Assembly: GCF_001661265.1 (NCBI RefSeq)
Contig: NW_017566996.1
Span: 124,001 to 188,000 of the forward strand
From: Saitoella complicata NRRL Y-17804
Lineage: Eukaryota > Ascomycota > Saitoellomycetes > Saitoellales > Saitoellaceae
Reading direction: 5' to 3'
Length of the DNA: 64,000 bases
Made by a program: the position numbers and the translations under genes. Position 1 is the first letter of the stretch; each line of letters begins with the position of its first letter. Positions 30,863 to 40,665 of the stretch are shown here, piece by piece. The notes under the pieces were generated by a model that was given only the letters and a program-made list of their open reading frames with translations, had not been told where the DNA came from and did no database searches.

Positions 30863-32869
30863 ATGTCAATCCTCGAAGCCCGACGACACCTAAACACATG
30901 TACACCTCCTCTTCCGCCTCACTCGCCTCCCAAACCCCCATCTCCAAAAGGCAGAGGAAGAGAACACGAGTTGGTACTGGGAAGACGGGAGAGTATCCCA
31001 CTCCTCCCATTCCAGGTACAGCAGTTTGCGTACGTGTATTCGCCGCACAAAAGGCAATCAACTACCATCAAATCTGCTCACCCAATTGCAACCTCGCGCA
31101 CCGACCCAACGCCGATGCTCACCTCTGAGACTGATCTGGCAATCATCGATCCCGTCCTCTCTTCTTTTTCATGTCGACAAGAGCAGAGGTCGTCGTATCC
31201 GATGATACGCAGCCCGGCCCCGAGGCCCGATTCCGAGATCTTCCCTGCCGGCGCCGCCTGTGCACCCATCGCCCACTCAAACCATAAGGAGGATGGGAGA
31301 GCTGATACTGCGCAGGAAGTGTTGATTGAACGGATTGTAGCGGCGGCTTTCTCACGTCTCCTCGCCGCCGAGGGACTCAAGGTGACCCCCATACCGTCCA
31401 CCACAACCACCACCACCACCACCACCTCTTCCTCCGCCTTTACCACGCCGTCGGATAGGAGAGAAAGGGGAGATAGTGCAAGACTATACGAGTTATTCCA
31501 AAAATTGAATCAAGATTCTGCGGAACGGACAGAGCGGATATTGTGTGAGATAGGGATCTTGAGGAGCGAGGTTGTGGAGTTGAGGCGGCACGTGTCTACT
31601 CACTCTCAGACCCACGCGCAGACGCCTGCTGCGGGTGTCGCCGGGGATGAAAGTTCGGGTTCGAAGGGTGGGTTGTTCGGTTCGATTTTTCGGAAGAGTG
31701 TTGGTCGCCCCCGCGCCAGTAGTGGGGCGAGTACCACTTCCTATACGACGACGCCGGTGTATTCCTCGCCGGCTGTGCCAGCGTCATTCCTACCGCTCCC
31801 TACGATGTCAAACTCAGAAGAGCGCTTCGACAAACTCGATGCCTCACTCGCTCAACTCACCCGAAAAGTCGATCTCCTCGAATCCCACTCCCAGTCCCGG
31901 CCGTGTACCGCGTCGACGGTCATGTCCCCACCCCGTCCCGACACGGCTTCGACGATCATGTCACCACCTACTGGAGTTTTGGATACGAGGGTAAATAGAC
32001 TCCTGTGGCCACGACCACGCTTGGATTCGAGGCCGGCGTTGGTCGAGGTTTGGAGGGATGTCAGTCCTGAGCGTGGTCGTGGTCGTGGTCGTACTACCGC
32101 TACCTATCAAGAGGCAACGGAGAATGAGGACGTGCAGGTGGGCACCACGGGGGTGTTGGGGCATAGGGTACAGAGGAGTAGCCTTGATTTCGGGGTTAAC
32201 TCTGTGCAGGGAAGCGCAAGCGCAAGCTCGAGGCCAGAGCACGGACTCCGTATCCCTGGTCTTGATCGGGACCCTAGTGTCACTGGTACTGCTGTTGGGA
32301 AGGAGAAGAGAGTTACTGCTGGTCTCGCAGGCGGAACTGGTACCGCCAAGGTGAGGGAAGAGGGTGCGAAGATTGTGATGGAAGCGAAAGGGAAGGTTAG
32401 GGAGGGAACCCCGGTCGCGTATCGATTTATGCGGGAGTTACCGGTGAACCCCAACACTACGATCACCACGTCCACGTCCACGTCGCCGGCTAAGTTGAGG
32501 TTATCGCCGAGGTCGGGGAAGAGGAAGGGTGATGCGGTTGTGTATGGACCACAAGGCTCGCCGCTCAAGAAGATGATCTCGAAGCCTTTTCTCGTGCACA
32601 ACGATGTGGAGATGAGTCCATGGACACAACACATCCTCGCCGGCACCCGCGCACCCACCGTGGGAGAATCCCAACACGCAAGATCTAAGTCTACGGGATT
32701 GAGCTGTACCAGTCCGGCACGACGACGTATGACCTTTGGTTTCGGACCACAGGAGGAGGGTGGTGGAGCGGGGGTGAGGAGGGGAATGACGCTTCTTGAG
32801 AGAAGGAGGAATAAGAGTTTGGGGGGGCCGGCGGTGAGGAAGTTGGCTTTGGTCGAGAGGCACGCGTAG
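30863..32869 (+). CDS. Orphan Ser/Thr/Arg-rich coiled-coil protein
   Basis: I do not recognise this 668-residue single-ORF protein. A likely helical unit is QEVLIERIVAAAFSRLLAAE (about 148-167), then a poly-Thr run, then a coiled coil ARLYELFQKLNQDSAERTER, then ILCEIGILRSEVVELRRHV (about 207-243) and a second coil FDKLDASLAQLTRKVDLLES (about 319-338). Two near-identical peptides (TASTVMSPPRPD, TASTIMSPPTG) sit at about 350-372. The C-terminal third is basic and disordered with many SP/TP sites and ends with ERRRNKSLGGPAVRKLALVE. This composition suggests a scaffold or cytoskeletal regulator, but that is a guess. The start is uncertain: the first ~85 residues look weakly coding and a later Met, for example 31115 (MLTSETDLAIID), may be used. 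Confidence 0.6.
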   Translation: MSILEARRHLNTCTPPLPPHSPPKPPSPKGRGREHELVLGRRESIPLLPFQVQQFAYVYSPHKRQSTTIKSAHPIATSRTDPTPMLTSETDLAIIDPVLSSFSCRQEQRSSYPMIRSPAPRPDSEIFPAGAACAPIAHSNHKEDGRADTAQEVLIERIVAAAFSRLLAAEGLKVTPIPSTTTTTTTTTSSSAFTTPSDRRERGDSARLYELFQKLNQDSAERTERILCEIGILRSEVVELRRHVSTHSQTHAQTPAAGVAGDESSGSKGGLFGSIFRKSVGRPRASSGASTTSYTTTPVYSSPAVPASFLPLPTMSNSEERFDKLDASLAQLTRKVDLLESHSQSRPCTASTVMSPPRPDTASTIMSPPTGVLDTRVNRLLWPRPRLDSRPALVEVWRDVSPERGRGRGRTTATYQEATENEDVQVGTTGVLGHRVQRSSLDFGVNSVQGSASASSRPEHGLRIPGLDRDPSVTGTAVGKEKRVTAGLAGGTGTAKVREEGAKIVMEAKGKVREGTPVAYRFMRELPVNPNTTITTSTSTSPAKLRLSPRSGKRKGDAVVYGPQGSPLKKMISKPFLVHNDVEMSPWTQHILAGTRAPTVGESQHARSKSTGLSCTSPARRRMTFGFGPQEEGGGAGVRRGMTLLERRRNKSLGGPAVRKLALVERHA

Positions 32870-33167
32870 CCTGTCTAGATCGCGTTTAAGGATTTTATTG
32901 GATTTGGGTGTATTTAATTAGAACTACAAGTCAACTCCCTCTGTTACTTAATTTACCGACTGCTGCGACTGCGCCTCGCGATCTGCGGGAGTACCCCTGG
33001 CAACGCATCCTAACAACCGCAGGAGCTCCTCGGCGCGCGCAAACAGAACACCAAGTCTCCCCGTCTATCCCAGGAGTCGCGGGTCGAGTCGCAGCAGTTG
33101 CATACACCACGTATACCCAAGTCAAAGCTTGGCAAGTCCCAAGGCCCCAGTACGAGCATTCCCTACA

Positions 33168-36100
33168 ATGGCGAACCGCAGGCCGGTGAACCAACAACAA
33201 CAGCATTCACAGCAAGCATACATGTCGGATGACCCCTATGCCCAGCCTTCGCAGCAGAGAAGTTACGACCAATACCATGCTCAGGTAAACGATCAGTACC
33301 AGTCATATTCCGCACACTCTGCGTATCCGCAACAGGAGAGTGCGACATACGCGTCACATCCACAGGACGGGTCGTATCATTCGGGATACGCATCGCCACA
33401 CCAAGACAACTACTACCCCTCCTCGAACCCAGCGAGTGCGGGTATGGCTTCTCAAGGCGCGTATCCCGTCGAAGCGATGCAACCCGCTTACCACTCCAAC
33501 CAACAACTCCATGCTCAGGGCGCATACCAGCTCAACGACGGCGCGAGCTTCGATGACGACTATCCTGTCGAAACACACATCCCAGTTCGAGACGAGTACT
33601 ACGGCGCCACCACGCCGAATGAGGAGGTGTACCCACTTACCACCTACCCTGCTGGCCATGGGTCGAGCGCGTATCTGCCGCCCCAGCATACACCGAGTCC
33701 GGGACCGGGGTTGAATGCTGGTCCGGGTGTGGGCGCGTTCGAGGGGTATACGGCTGGTGGGGTGAGTCGGGAGCCGAGTCCGGCGCCGTTTAGGCCTGCT
33801 GGGTTGGAGGATGACCCGCATTCACCCTTGTTGAATGCGCCATATCCCTATAACGCCGATAATCTCGATCCGGAAGGAAACGTCCGCTTCGGCGAGCCGC
33901 CACCGACGCGACAGCCGAGACGTTTCAAGACGATTAAGAGGGTCGAGTTGTACCAGGGAAACTTGGTGCTCGATTGTCCCGTCCCGTCGAAGTTGTTGCA
34001 GAAGGTTCCGAGGAGGGATGAGAGGGAGTTTACGCATATGCGATACACAGCCGCGACCTGTGATCCCGCCGACTTCAAGTCCGAGCGGTTCACATTGCGA
34101 CAGGTGTTGTACGAACAACCCCGCCACACAGAACTCTTCATCGTCATCACGATGTACAATGAAGACGAGGTATTGTTCGCGCGTACCATGCACGGTGTGA
34201 TGAAGAACATCCGACACCTCTGTTCCCGAGATCGTAGTCGGGTCTGGGGTAAAGACGGGTGGAAGAAGGTCGTGGTTTGTATCGTCTCCGATGGTCGTAC
34301 GAAGATCAACCCCCGTACACTTGCGCTATTGGCATCATTGGGAGTCTACCAAGACGGTGTCGCGAAAAACATCGTCAACGGTAAACCAGTAACCGCACAC
34401 ATCTACGAGTACACAACCCAAATCACCATCGACCCCGAACTCAACACCAAGGGAGCCGAGAAAGGCTATGTACCCGTCCAAATGCTATTCTGTCTCAAAG
34501 AGAAGAACCAGAAGAAGATTAATTCGCATCGATGGTTTTTCCAGGCTTTTGGGCCGGTGTTGAATCCGAATGTGTGTGTGCTTTTGGATGGAGGTACGAT
34601 GCCGGGACCGACAAGTATATATCATTTGTGGAAGGCATTCGATATCAATAGTAATGTCGCGGGTGCTTGTGGAGAGATCGTTGCATTGAAGGGAAAAGGA
34701 GGTGTCAATCTGTTGAACCCCCTCGTCGCCGCACAAAACTTCGAGTACAAGATGTCCAACATCCTCGACAAACCACTCGAATCCGTCTTCGGCTTCATCT
34801 CCGTCCTCCCAGGTGCATTCTCCGCATACCGCTACATCGCTCTTCAAAACGACGCAAAAGGTCAAGGACCCCTCGCGTCTTATTTCAAGGGTGAGACACT
34901 TCATGGAAGTGATGCGGGGATTTTCGAGGCGAATATGTATTTGGCTGAAGATAGGATCTTGTGCTTTGAGTTGGTTGCGAAGAGGAAGTGTGCGTGGGTT
35001 TTGCATTATGTGAAATCTGCGTATGCTGTCACTGATGTTCCGGATAAACTCCCTGAACTGATTTCGCAACGACGAAGATGGCTTAACGGATCCTTCTTTG
35101 CGGCTGTGTATGCCTTGGTCCACGCCTTTAGCATTTGGAGAAGTGATCACAGTATCTTCCGGAAACTCATGTTTCACGTGGAATTTTTGTATCAGTTCAT
35201 TTCGATGGTGTTTAGTTGGTTCGCATTGGGGAACTTCTTCCTCACGTTCGTGATCTTGACGAGTAGTTTGGCGGATTCGAGTGTGAACTTTAGTCCTGGA
35301 AAGGTGTTGTTCATTATATTTGAGTGGCTTTATGCGGCGTTGATTGTCATGTGTTTCGTGTTGTCGATGGGAAACCGTCCGCAGGGTTCGAAGTGGGCGT
35401 ATACGGGAACGGCGGTGTTCTTTGCTATTATCATGGCTTACATGATTTTTGCGTCGGGGTGGTTGTCGTATCAGGGTGTTTCTGCGACGATCGCGACTCT
35501 CAAAGCGGAGAATGCGGAGTTTGGACAGAATGCCTCTGTCACGCTCAAGGCCATCTCGGAGAACACGATCTTCCGTGATTTGGTGGTGTCGTTGCTTGCC
35601 ACCTACGGTTTGTACTTGATCTCCTCGATCATTTACTTTGAGCCTTGGCATATGATCACGAGTTTCATTCAGTATTTGTTGTTGTCGCCGTCGTACACCA
35701 ATATCCTGAACGTTTACGCGTTTTGCAATACGCATGATGTGTCCTGGGGTACGAAGGGTGATAACGGTGTCAAGACTGATCTCGGAGTCGTTAATACGCA
35801 GAAAGATGGACAAGTCGACGTTGAGATCCCGACGAAGGATGCGGATATCGATGCGGCGTACTCTGAGGCGATGGTGGTGTTGCAGCAACCCGCTCCGGAA
35901 GTCAAGCAGAAACGTGATGCGACGACAAAGCAGGAGGATTATTACAAAGCCTTCCGTACCCGCGTCGTGTTGGCGTGGATTATCTCAAACGCCGCGTTGG
36001 TGGCTGTCATTCTCAATCTTGGTAGCTCAGTCAACAGTGTCAGTATCTCGAATAGTTCGAGTGCGACGAGTGTGTACATGGCGATTTTGTTGTGGTTTGT

Positions 36101-36173
36101 TGCTGGGTTGAGTTTGTTTAGGTTTTTGGGAAGTGTGCTTTATTTGATCATTCGGATGTTCAGTGGAGAGTGA
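33168..36173 (+). CDS. Chitin synthase, division 1 (class I-III, nearest I/II)
   Basis: Plasma-membrane GT2 glycosyltransferase making chitin from UDP-GlcNAc. Single exon, 1001 residues, start [20 protein letters not shown]. Residues 1-240 are Gln/Tyr/Ser/Pro-rich and cytosolic. The catalytic core (about 245-660) shows [68 protein letters not shown], the EDR acceptor motif (about 593) and [13 protein letters not shown] (about 634). About seven transmembrane helices follow, with [14 protein letters not shown] between them and the last two at the C-terminus after a Lys/Asp/Glu-rich loop. The [20 protein letters not shown] segment is closest to classes I/II. Length and motif set are normal, so it looks active. 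Confidence 0.97.
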   Translation: MANRRPVNQQQQHSQQAYMSDDPYAQPSQQRSYDQYHAQVNDQYQSYSAHSAYPQQESATYASHPQDGSYHSGYASPHQDNYYPSSNPASAGMASQGAYPVEAMQPAYHSNQQLHAQGAYQLNDGASFDDDYPVETHIPVRDEYYGATTPNEEVYPLTTYPAGHGSSAYLPPQHTPSPGPGLNAGPGVGAFEGYTAGGVSREPSPAPFRPAGLEDDPHSPLLNAPYPYNADNLDPEGNVRFGEPPPTRQPRRFKTIKRVELYQGNLVLDCPVPSKLLQKVPRRDEREFTHMRYTAATCDPADFKSERFTLRQVLYEQPRHTELFIVITMYNEDEVLFARTMHGVMKNIRHLCSRDRSRVWGKDGWKKVVVCIVSDGRTKINPRTLALLASLGVYQDGVAKNIVNGKPVTAHIYEYTTQITIDPELNTKGAEKGYVPVQMLFCLKEKNQKKINSHRWFFQAFGPVLNPNVCVLLDGGTMPGPTSIYHLWKAFDINSNVAGACGEIVALKGKGGVNLLNPLVAAQNFEYKMSNILDKPLESVFGFISVLPGAFSAYRYIALQNDAKGQGPLASYFKGETLHGSDAGIFEANMYLAEDRILCFELVAKRKCAWVLHYVKSAYAVTDVPDKLPELISQRRRWLNGSFFAAVYALVHAFSIWRSDHSIFRKLMFHVEFLYQFISMVFSWFALGNFFLTFVILTSSLADSSVNFSPGKVLFIIFEWLYAALIVMCFVLSMGNRPQGSKWAYTGTAVFFAIIMAYMIFASGWLSYQGVSATIATLKAENAEFGQNASVTLKAISENTIFRDLVVSLLATYGLYLISSIIYFEPWHMITSFIQYLLLSPSYTNILNVYAFCNTHDVSWGTKGDNGVKTDLGVVNTQKDGQVDVEIPTKDADIDAAYSEAMVVLQQPAPEVKQKRDATTKQEDYYKAFRTRVVLAWIISNAALVAVILNLGSSVNSVSISNSSSATSVYMAILLWFVAGLSLFRFLGSVLYLIIRMFSGE

Positions 36174-36379
36174 GGGAGGGAATGGATTCACAACGGCTAA
36201 CGGTACAAGGAAGCGTTTGGTAGTTGGAAGGGACATTTAGCTAGGTGGGTAAATCTATCGTTTTGATTCATCGTTAAGCTATATGCGATGAGCTATTGTG
36301 GTTCTTCATTAAAAGCCCCGAAAGTAATGCTCGATTGCTTCCTTGGGTATAACAGGGTATATCGTTTTCACTCACACGA

Positions 36380-37882
36380 TCATTTTTCGACGGTCGCACA
36401 GTCGTCGATTATTCTCATCTGCATCTCCGTCATGTTTATCAACCGCCAACATTCCTCCTCAATTTCTTCCGTTGGCGTACCACCTCTAGACTTTGGCTGT
36501 GACTTTGCCTTCAACTTAGCCTTCCGGTTCTCAGTCCCTTTCTCCACTACATCTCTCAGCTCTTCCCGTCCGGTCTTGAGTGGAGAATTCAAAACAAGCC
36601 ACGTACGAAAGAAAGACTCCACTAAAAACGAGATTCGGGCAACATCTACCAGGGATGTCGTCCGCCTTGCGGTGCAAGGAAGGACACGCGAGACAAGGAA
36701 GTCCTCGTTCAAAACAAGTGCACCACGTCCAGCGCCACTGAAAGAAGCGAGTGACTGTAGAAGTGCGAGGTGTATATGCAGCTTCCGTGCTGTGTTTCCT
36801 GGTGCGAGTGTTATCCGGCGTACCCAGAGGCAGAACTGCGAAGGTGGCAGCGGAGTGATGTATGATGATAGAGAGGTGATGAGAGTATCGACGGTGTTTG
36901 TGGCTGAGGCGACGGTGAAAAGAATTGATATGAGCCGGGTTCGGATGTTAAGGGAGTCAAGACCGCCCCAGATCTCCAAGGCTTCGTCGTCGACAGTCAT
37001 TGAAGAGGATCGCTCCTTAGCACTACGCTGTGAGGTACTGATTTGAGACGATATCAGTTGTGACGATGTCATTTGTGATGCTTCGTCGGTCTGCGAAGAA
37101 GAGGGCTGTTTTCGCAGCTTATGATCCGGATACGGGTCTCTCCAATTGTTGTATGCTTCGTCCTCCTCCTTGTCGTTCGCGAAGATCGTGCGTAACGCCG
37201 CATTGAAATTAGGTCGTGTTGGGTCTGCCTGTCGGAGATATTGCATCACTAGAGATCCTTGAACTTCCCGACCATCTCCGAGATCGTGTTCCAAGACTTG
37301 TATAACATGTAGTACTAATCTTCGCCATAACTGCCATTGTTGGGAGCTAGGACCAGAAGCACATGACGTCCAGAGCCCGAATCCCAAGAGGTTCCAGATA
37401 GAATCAACACGGGCAAACACGCTTTCACCTCCACCCAGGGGTCCTAGTCTCTCATGATCGTCGTCTTCGGCATCTGAGCCTTCGAGAATAACGGCGTCAC
37501 GTCTAGCCCGTGAACCTCGCGAACCTGCCGCTGCACGTCCTTTTGACATTGATGACCATGCCTCAAACCACTTGTCCTGCCCTCTGTTGACCAGATCCGC
37601 CAATAATTGTTCTGCAGCCAAGCGCACACTCAGTTCTGCCTCGTTTGTCTCGGCATCCGCTCGAGGATGTACGAGAAGTGTGGCAATTAAACCGAGAGGT
37701 ACAGGCGGGAGGATGAAAGAACCATAAGACGTTGTATTGAGTAAGAATGAAATGCCTTTGGAGTATTGTTCTTCCTCGAAACAGACTTCCGCTAGGTGAG
37801 CGAGCTTGGGTGGAAGAAGAGTTGCTGGTTTCGACTGTGCACTGACCTGGGGAAGAGTCGCGGGCGTGACTTCTCGCGGCAT
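36380..37882 (-). CDS. Helical protein of unknown function
   Basis: A 500-residue single-exon protein that I do not recognise. The N-terminal 120 residues resemble helical repeats (LAHLAEVCFEEEQYSKGISF, then LLNTTSYGSF, LAAEQLLADLVNRGQ). A charged linker (RAAAGSRGSRARRDAVILEG, then SDAEDDDHERLG) precedes a helical region with conserved-looking tryptophans (SIWNLLGFGLWTSCASG, WQLWRRLVLHVIQVLEHDLG). A Ser/Gln-rich stretch has several SQ sites (TSSQLISSQISTSQRS), which could be ATR/ATM kinase targets. The C-terminal half is again helical (IRTRLISILFTVASATNTVD, LHIHLALLQSLASF, ISFLVESFFRTWLVL) before a Lys-rich loop. Architecture suggests a nuclear scaffold, but that is inference. It is convergent with chitin synthase and divergent from HAS1. 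Confidence 0.78.
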   Translation of the reverse strand: MPREVTPATLPQVSAQSKPATLLPPKLAHLAEVCFEEEQYSKGISFLLNTTSYGSFILPPVPLGLIATLLVHPRADAETNEAELSVRLAAEQLLADLVNRGQDKWFEAWSSMSKGRAAAGSRGSRARRDAVILEGSDAEDDDHERLGPLGGGESVFARVDSIWNLLGFGLWTSCASGPSSQQWQLWRRLVLHVIQVLEHDLGDGREVQGSLVMQYLRQADPTRPNFNAALRTIFANDKEEDEAYNNWRDPYPDHKLRKQPSSSQTDEASQMTSSQLISSQISTSQRSAKERSSSMTVDDEALEIWGGLDSLNIRTRLISILFTVASATNTVDTLITSLSSYITPLPPSQFCLWVRRITLAPGNTARKLHIHLALLQSLASFSGAGRGALVLNEDFLVSRVLPCTARRTTSLVDVARISFLVESFFRTWLVLNSPLKTGREELRDVVEKGTENRKAKLKAKSQPKSRGGTPTEEIEEECWRLINMTEMQMRIIDDCATVEK

Positions 37883-38227
37883 AACGAGATACAGTGGTGA
37901 TCAATGAACGGGGCCGGCTGTAGCAATGCTGATTTACTGGCTCGTGCAGTGGTTGTTGGCCGAGGGTCCAATTGCCGTATCCAGTCTGTTGCGTGCCTGT
38001 AATGTCGACAAGGGTGTTTTCGAAACGTCGATAATGCTCAAAGTTAGCAATGTTTTCCATTCAGCTATACAATATATTTTGACAGAATGACGAGCTTCTT
38101 CTCGGTATATTTTTCTTATCGATAATCGCCACGACAAGCTCGTAGAAAAAGTCTAAAGTCTTGCAGCAAGCGGCGGGAAGCATTAAGGAAAACCTCAAGG
38201 ATTCCTATAACAATCCGATCCACCATA
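37883..38227. other. Divergent promoter between orphan gene and HAS1
   Basis: No gene is visible. It is locally AT-rich around 38065-38130, with ttatcgataa near 38117. Confidence 0.45.
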
Positions 38228-40665
38228 ATGGCACGGACACCAGCAGATCAATCCAAGAAGTCCTCAAAGAGGAAGAGGTCCTCCATTGCGCCCTCAGCCG
38301 AGGCGCCTGCCGCTGCGCCTGTGGTCGAGGAGAAGGTTGTCGCAGAGGTTGAGACTGAGCCTAAAGTCACCAAGAAGGCCAGGAAGGAGGTTGATGCGTC
38401 TGCTGATGAGGGGGATGTGGATGACGCCAACTCTGTCGAGCCCGCTGATCCTGAGACTATTACCGAGGAGACCTCTGACTTGCCCGAAGCCGGTGCCCTC
38501 CTCCCTCCTCCCCAGAACGACAATCCTACCCTCTTCTCCGAGCTCAACCTTTCCCAGAATACCCTCAAGGCACTCACGGAAGACATGAAATTCGAGAAGA
38601 TGACCGATGTCCAGGCTCGTACCATTCCACCTCTCATGGCTGGTCGCGACGTCTTGGGTGCCGCGAAGACTGGTTCCGGAAAGACCTTGGCGTTCTTGAT
38701 CCCTGCTATCGAGATGCTCTACGCACTCAAGTTCAAGCCAAGAAACGGTACTGGTGTTATTGTCGTTACCCCCACCCGTGAGCTCGCTCTCCAGATTTTC
38801 GGAGTCGCAAAGGACCTCCTTGCGCACCACCACCAGACATTCGGTATCTGTATCGGAGGAGCCAACCGTCGTGCCGAGGCTGAGAAGTTGCAGAAGGGTG
38901 TCAACCTCCTCATCGCTACCCCCGGTCGTCTCCTCGATCACCTTCAGAACACCAAGGGTTTCGTTTACCGTAACTTGAAGGCCCTCGTTATCGATGAGGC
39001 TGACCGTATCTTGGAGATCGGTTTCGAGGACGAAATGAAGCAGATCATCAANNNNNNNNNNNNNNNNNNNNNNNNNNNNNNNNNNNNNNNNNNNNNNNNN
39101 NNNNNNNNNNNNNNNNNNNNNNNNNNNNNNNNNNNNNNNNNNNNNNNNNNNNNNNNNNNNNNNNNNNNNNNNNNNNNNNNNNNNCGATGTCAAAGAGATG
39201 GTTGGGACGGCGTTTGTATTTGGCGAGTAAGGCTGGGTTGTACACGAATGGTGTTATTATTCCGGTTGATGGTGGGTTTTTGTTGAGTGGACCTTCCGCT
39301 TACTAAACCAAAACGTCACGGATGTGGTAGGATACGATAGTGGATGACTAGGAATATACCAACTGGCCTTGATGGTCCACCTTTTTATGAAGTTATTTTT
39401 GCTACGGCAGCTGTGCTGCCCTTGTCCACTGTTCAACGGTACCCGTTCTTCCCACGCTCATTGAGAAAACTTCAACGAACCAACCTTGAACGTCCGTGAG
39501 TTTAACATAATCATTCGTTGATGTCTAGAAGTGTCAAGACATTTCACGGCTCATGATACATTTTCTGGACGTCTGACTCTCATTACTCTCCGGCATGCTT
39601 GGTAATTAAACCTTGTTTCGTAGCATGCATATCCGCGTTTCAAACAGACTCCCTTGCTCGAAAAAGCTTAAGATTCTTCCCAACGAGAACCGTCAGTCTA
39701 TGCTCTTCTCCGCTACCCAAACTACCAAGGTCGAGGACTTGGCAAGAATCTCGCTGCGTCCTGGTCCTCTCTACATTAACGTCGACTCTGGATCCGAAAC
39801 CTCAACCGCCAACGGTCTCGAACAGGGTTACGTCGTCTGCCCCTCCGAATCCCGTTTCCTCCTCCTCTTCTCCTTCCTCAAGCGCAACCTCAAGAAGAAA
39901 ATCATCGTCTTCTTCTCCTCCTGCAACTCCGTCAAATACCACGCCGAACTTTTAAACTACATCGACCTCCCCGTCCTCGACTTGCACGGAAAACAGAAGC
40001 AGCAGAAACGTACGAACACTTTCTTTGAGTTCTCGAATGCGGAGAGGGGTGTGTTGATTTGTACTGATGTTGCGGCTCGTGGATTGGATATCCCGGCTGT
40101 TGACTGGATTGTGCAGTACGACCCTCCGGATGATCCTCGTGATTACATTCACCGCGTCGGACGTACCGCTCGTGGTGTCGGCGCTGGCGCAAAGGGCCGT
40201 TCCCTCCTCTTCCTCCTTCCCTCCGAACTCGGATTCTTAAGATATCTCAAGGCTGCCAAGGTCCCCCTCAACGAATTCGCATTCGAGAAGACCAAGATTG
40301 CAAACGTCCAATCGCAACTCGAGAAACTCGTCTCCAAGAACTACTACCTCAACAAATCCGCCAAGGATGGATACCGTTCTTACCTCCAAGCCTACGCCTC
40401 ATACTCCCTCAAATCCATCTTCGATATCAACAAGCTCGATCTCGTTGCTGTTGGTAAGAGTTTCGGTTTCGGAGACGTACCGCCAAAGGTGAACATCACG
40501 ATTGGAGCGAGTGGTAAGACAGAATCGAAGAGGAGTGTTTCTGGGCGTCCGAGGACTGCGAGGAGAATTGAGGGTGTTGATAGGGATTCGAAGAAGGAGG
40601 TTTATGAGAAGCAGAGAAACGACGTCAGGAGGAGGGATGGGGAGGGAAAGAGCTGGTCTAAGTAG
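38228..40665 (+). CDS. HAS1: DEAD-box RNA helicase Has1 (DDX18), interrupted in this assembly
   Basis: Nucleolar ATP-dependent RNA helicase needed for 40S and 60S ribosome biogenesis. The first part, 38228-39051, has a Lys/Ser/Glu-rich tail, the Q-motif region [20 protein letters not shown], motif [10 protein letters not shown], Ia PTRELA, Ib TPGR and II DEAD, and stops at EDEMKQII plus two bases of a Lys codon. The second part, about 39673-40665, resumes exactly at [20 protein letters not shown], with motifs III SAT, V RGLDIP and [10 protein letters not shown] and the DUF4217 C-terminal region ([20 protein letters not shown]). Family alignment needs IIKILP, so no codons are missing. Between the halves are 133 N and ~490 bp containing the tail of an unrelated dehydrogenase. 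If the joint is a real intron, the acceptor is gcttaag before ATT at 39673. Product, ignoring the insert, is about 606 residues, normal for Has1. Confidence 0.9.
39052..39184. other. Assembly gap (133 N)
   Basis: Run of unknown bases inside the HAS1 locus. The exact size may be an estimate; a complete short-chain dehydrogenase (about 750 bp) would not fit. Confidence 0.99.
39185..39306 (+). pseudogene. C-terminal fragment of a short-chain dehydrogenase (SDR), frameshifted
   Basis: Directly after the gap the plus strand encodes DVKEMVGTA in one frame (from 39186) and [20 protein letters not shown], then [10 protein letters not shown] and a TAA stop, in the next frame. Together this is the classical SDR C-terminus, with the ASKAG helix, [11 protein letters not shown] strand and a short tail. 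One extra T in the ttt run at about 39210-39212 accounts for the frame change. The catalytic YxxxK half is absent (in or before the gap). It could be a contig-edge sequencing error in a functional gene from elsewhere, or a true relic. It has nothing to do with HAS1. Confidence 0.7.
39307..39672. other. Non-coding segment between SDR tail and second HAS1 part
   Basis: No gene is recognised. It is either the SDR 3' flank joined to the end of a HAS1 intron, or part of one large intron. It has an ordinary base composition. Confidence 0.4.

Noticed and set aside
34485-35888. 467-codon minus-strand frame inside chitin synthase
   Set aside because: Arg/His-rich shadow of a certain gene, no domain and no start context.
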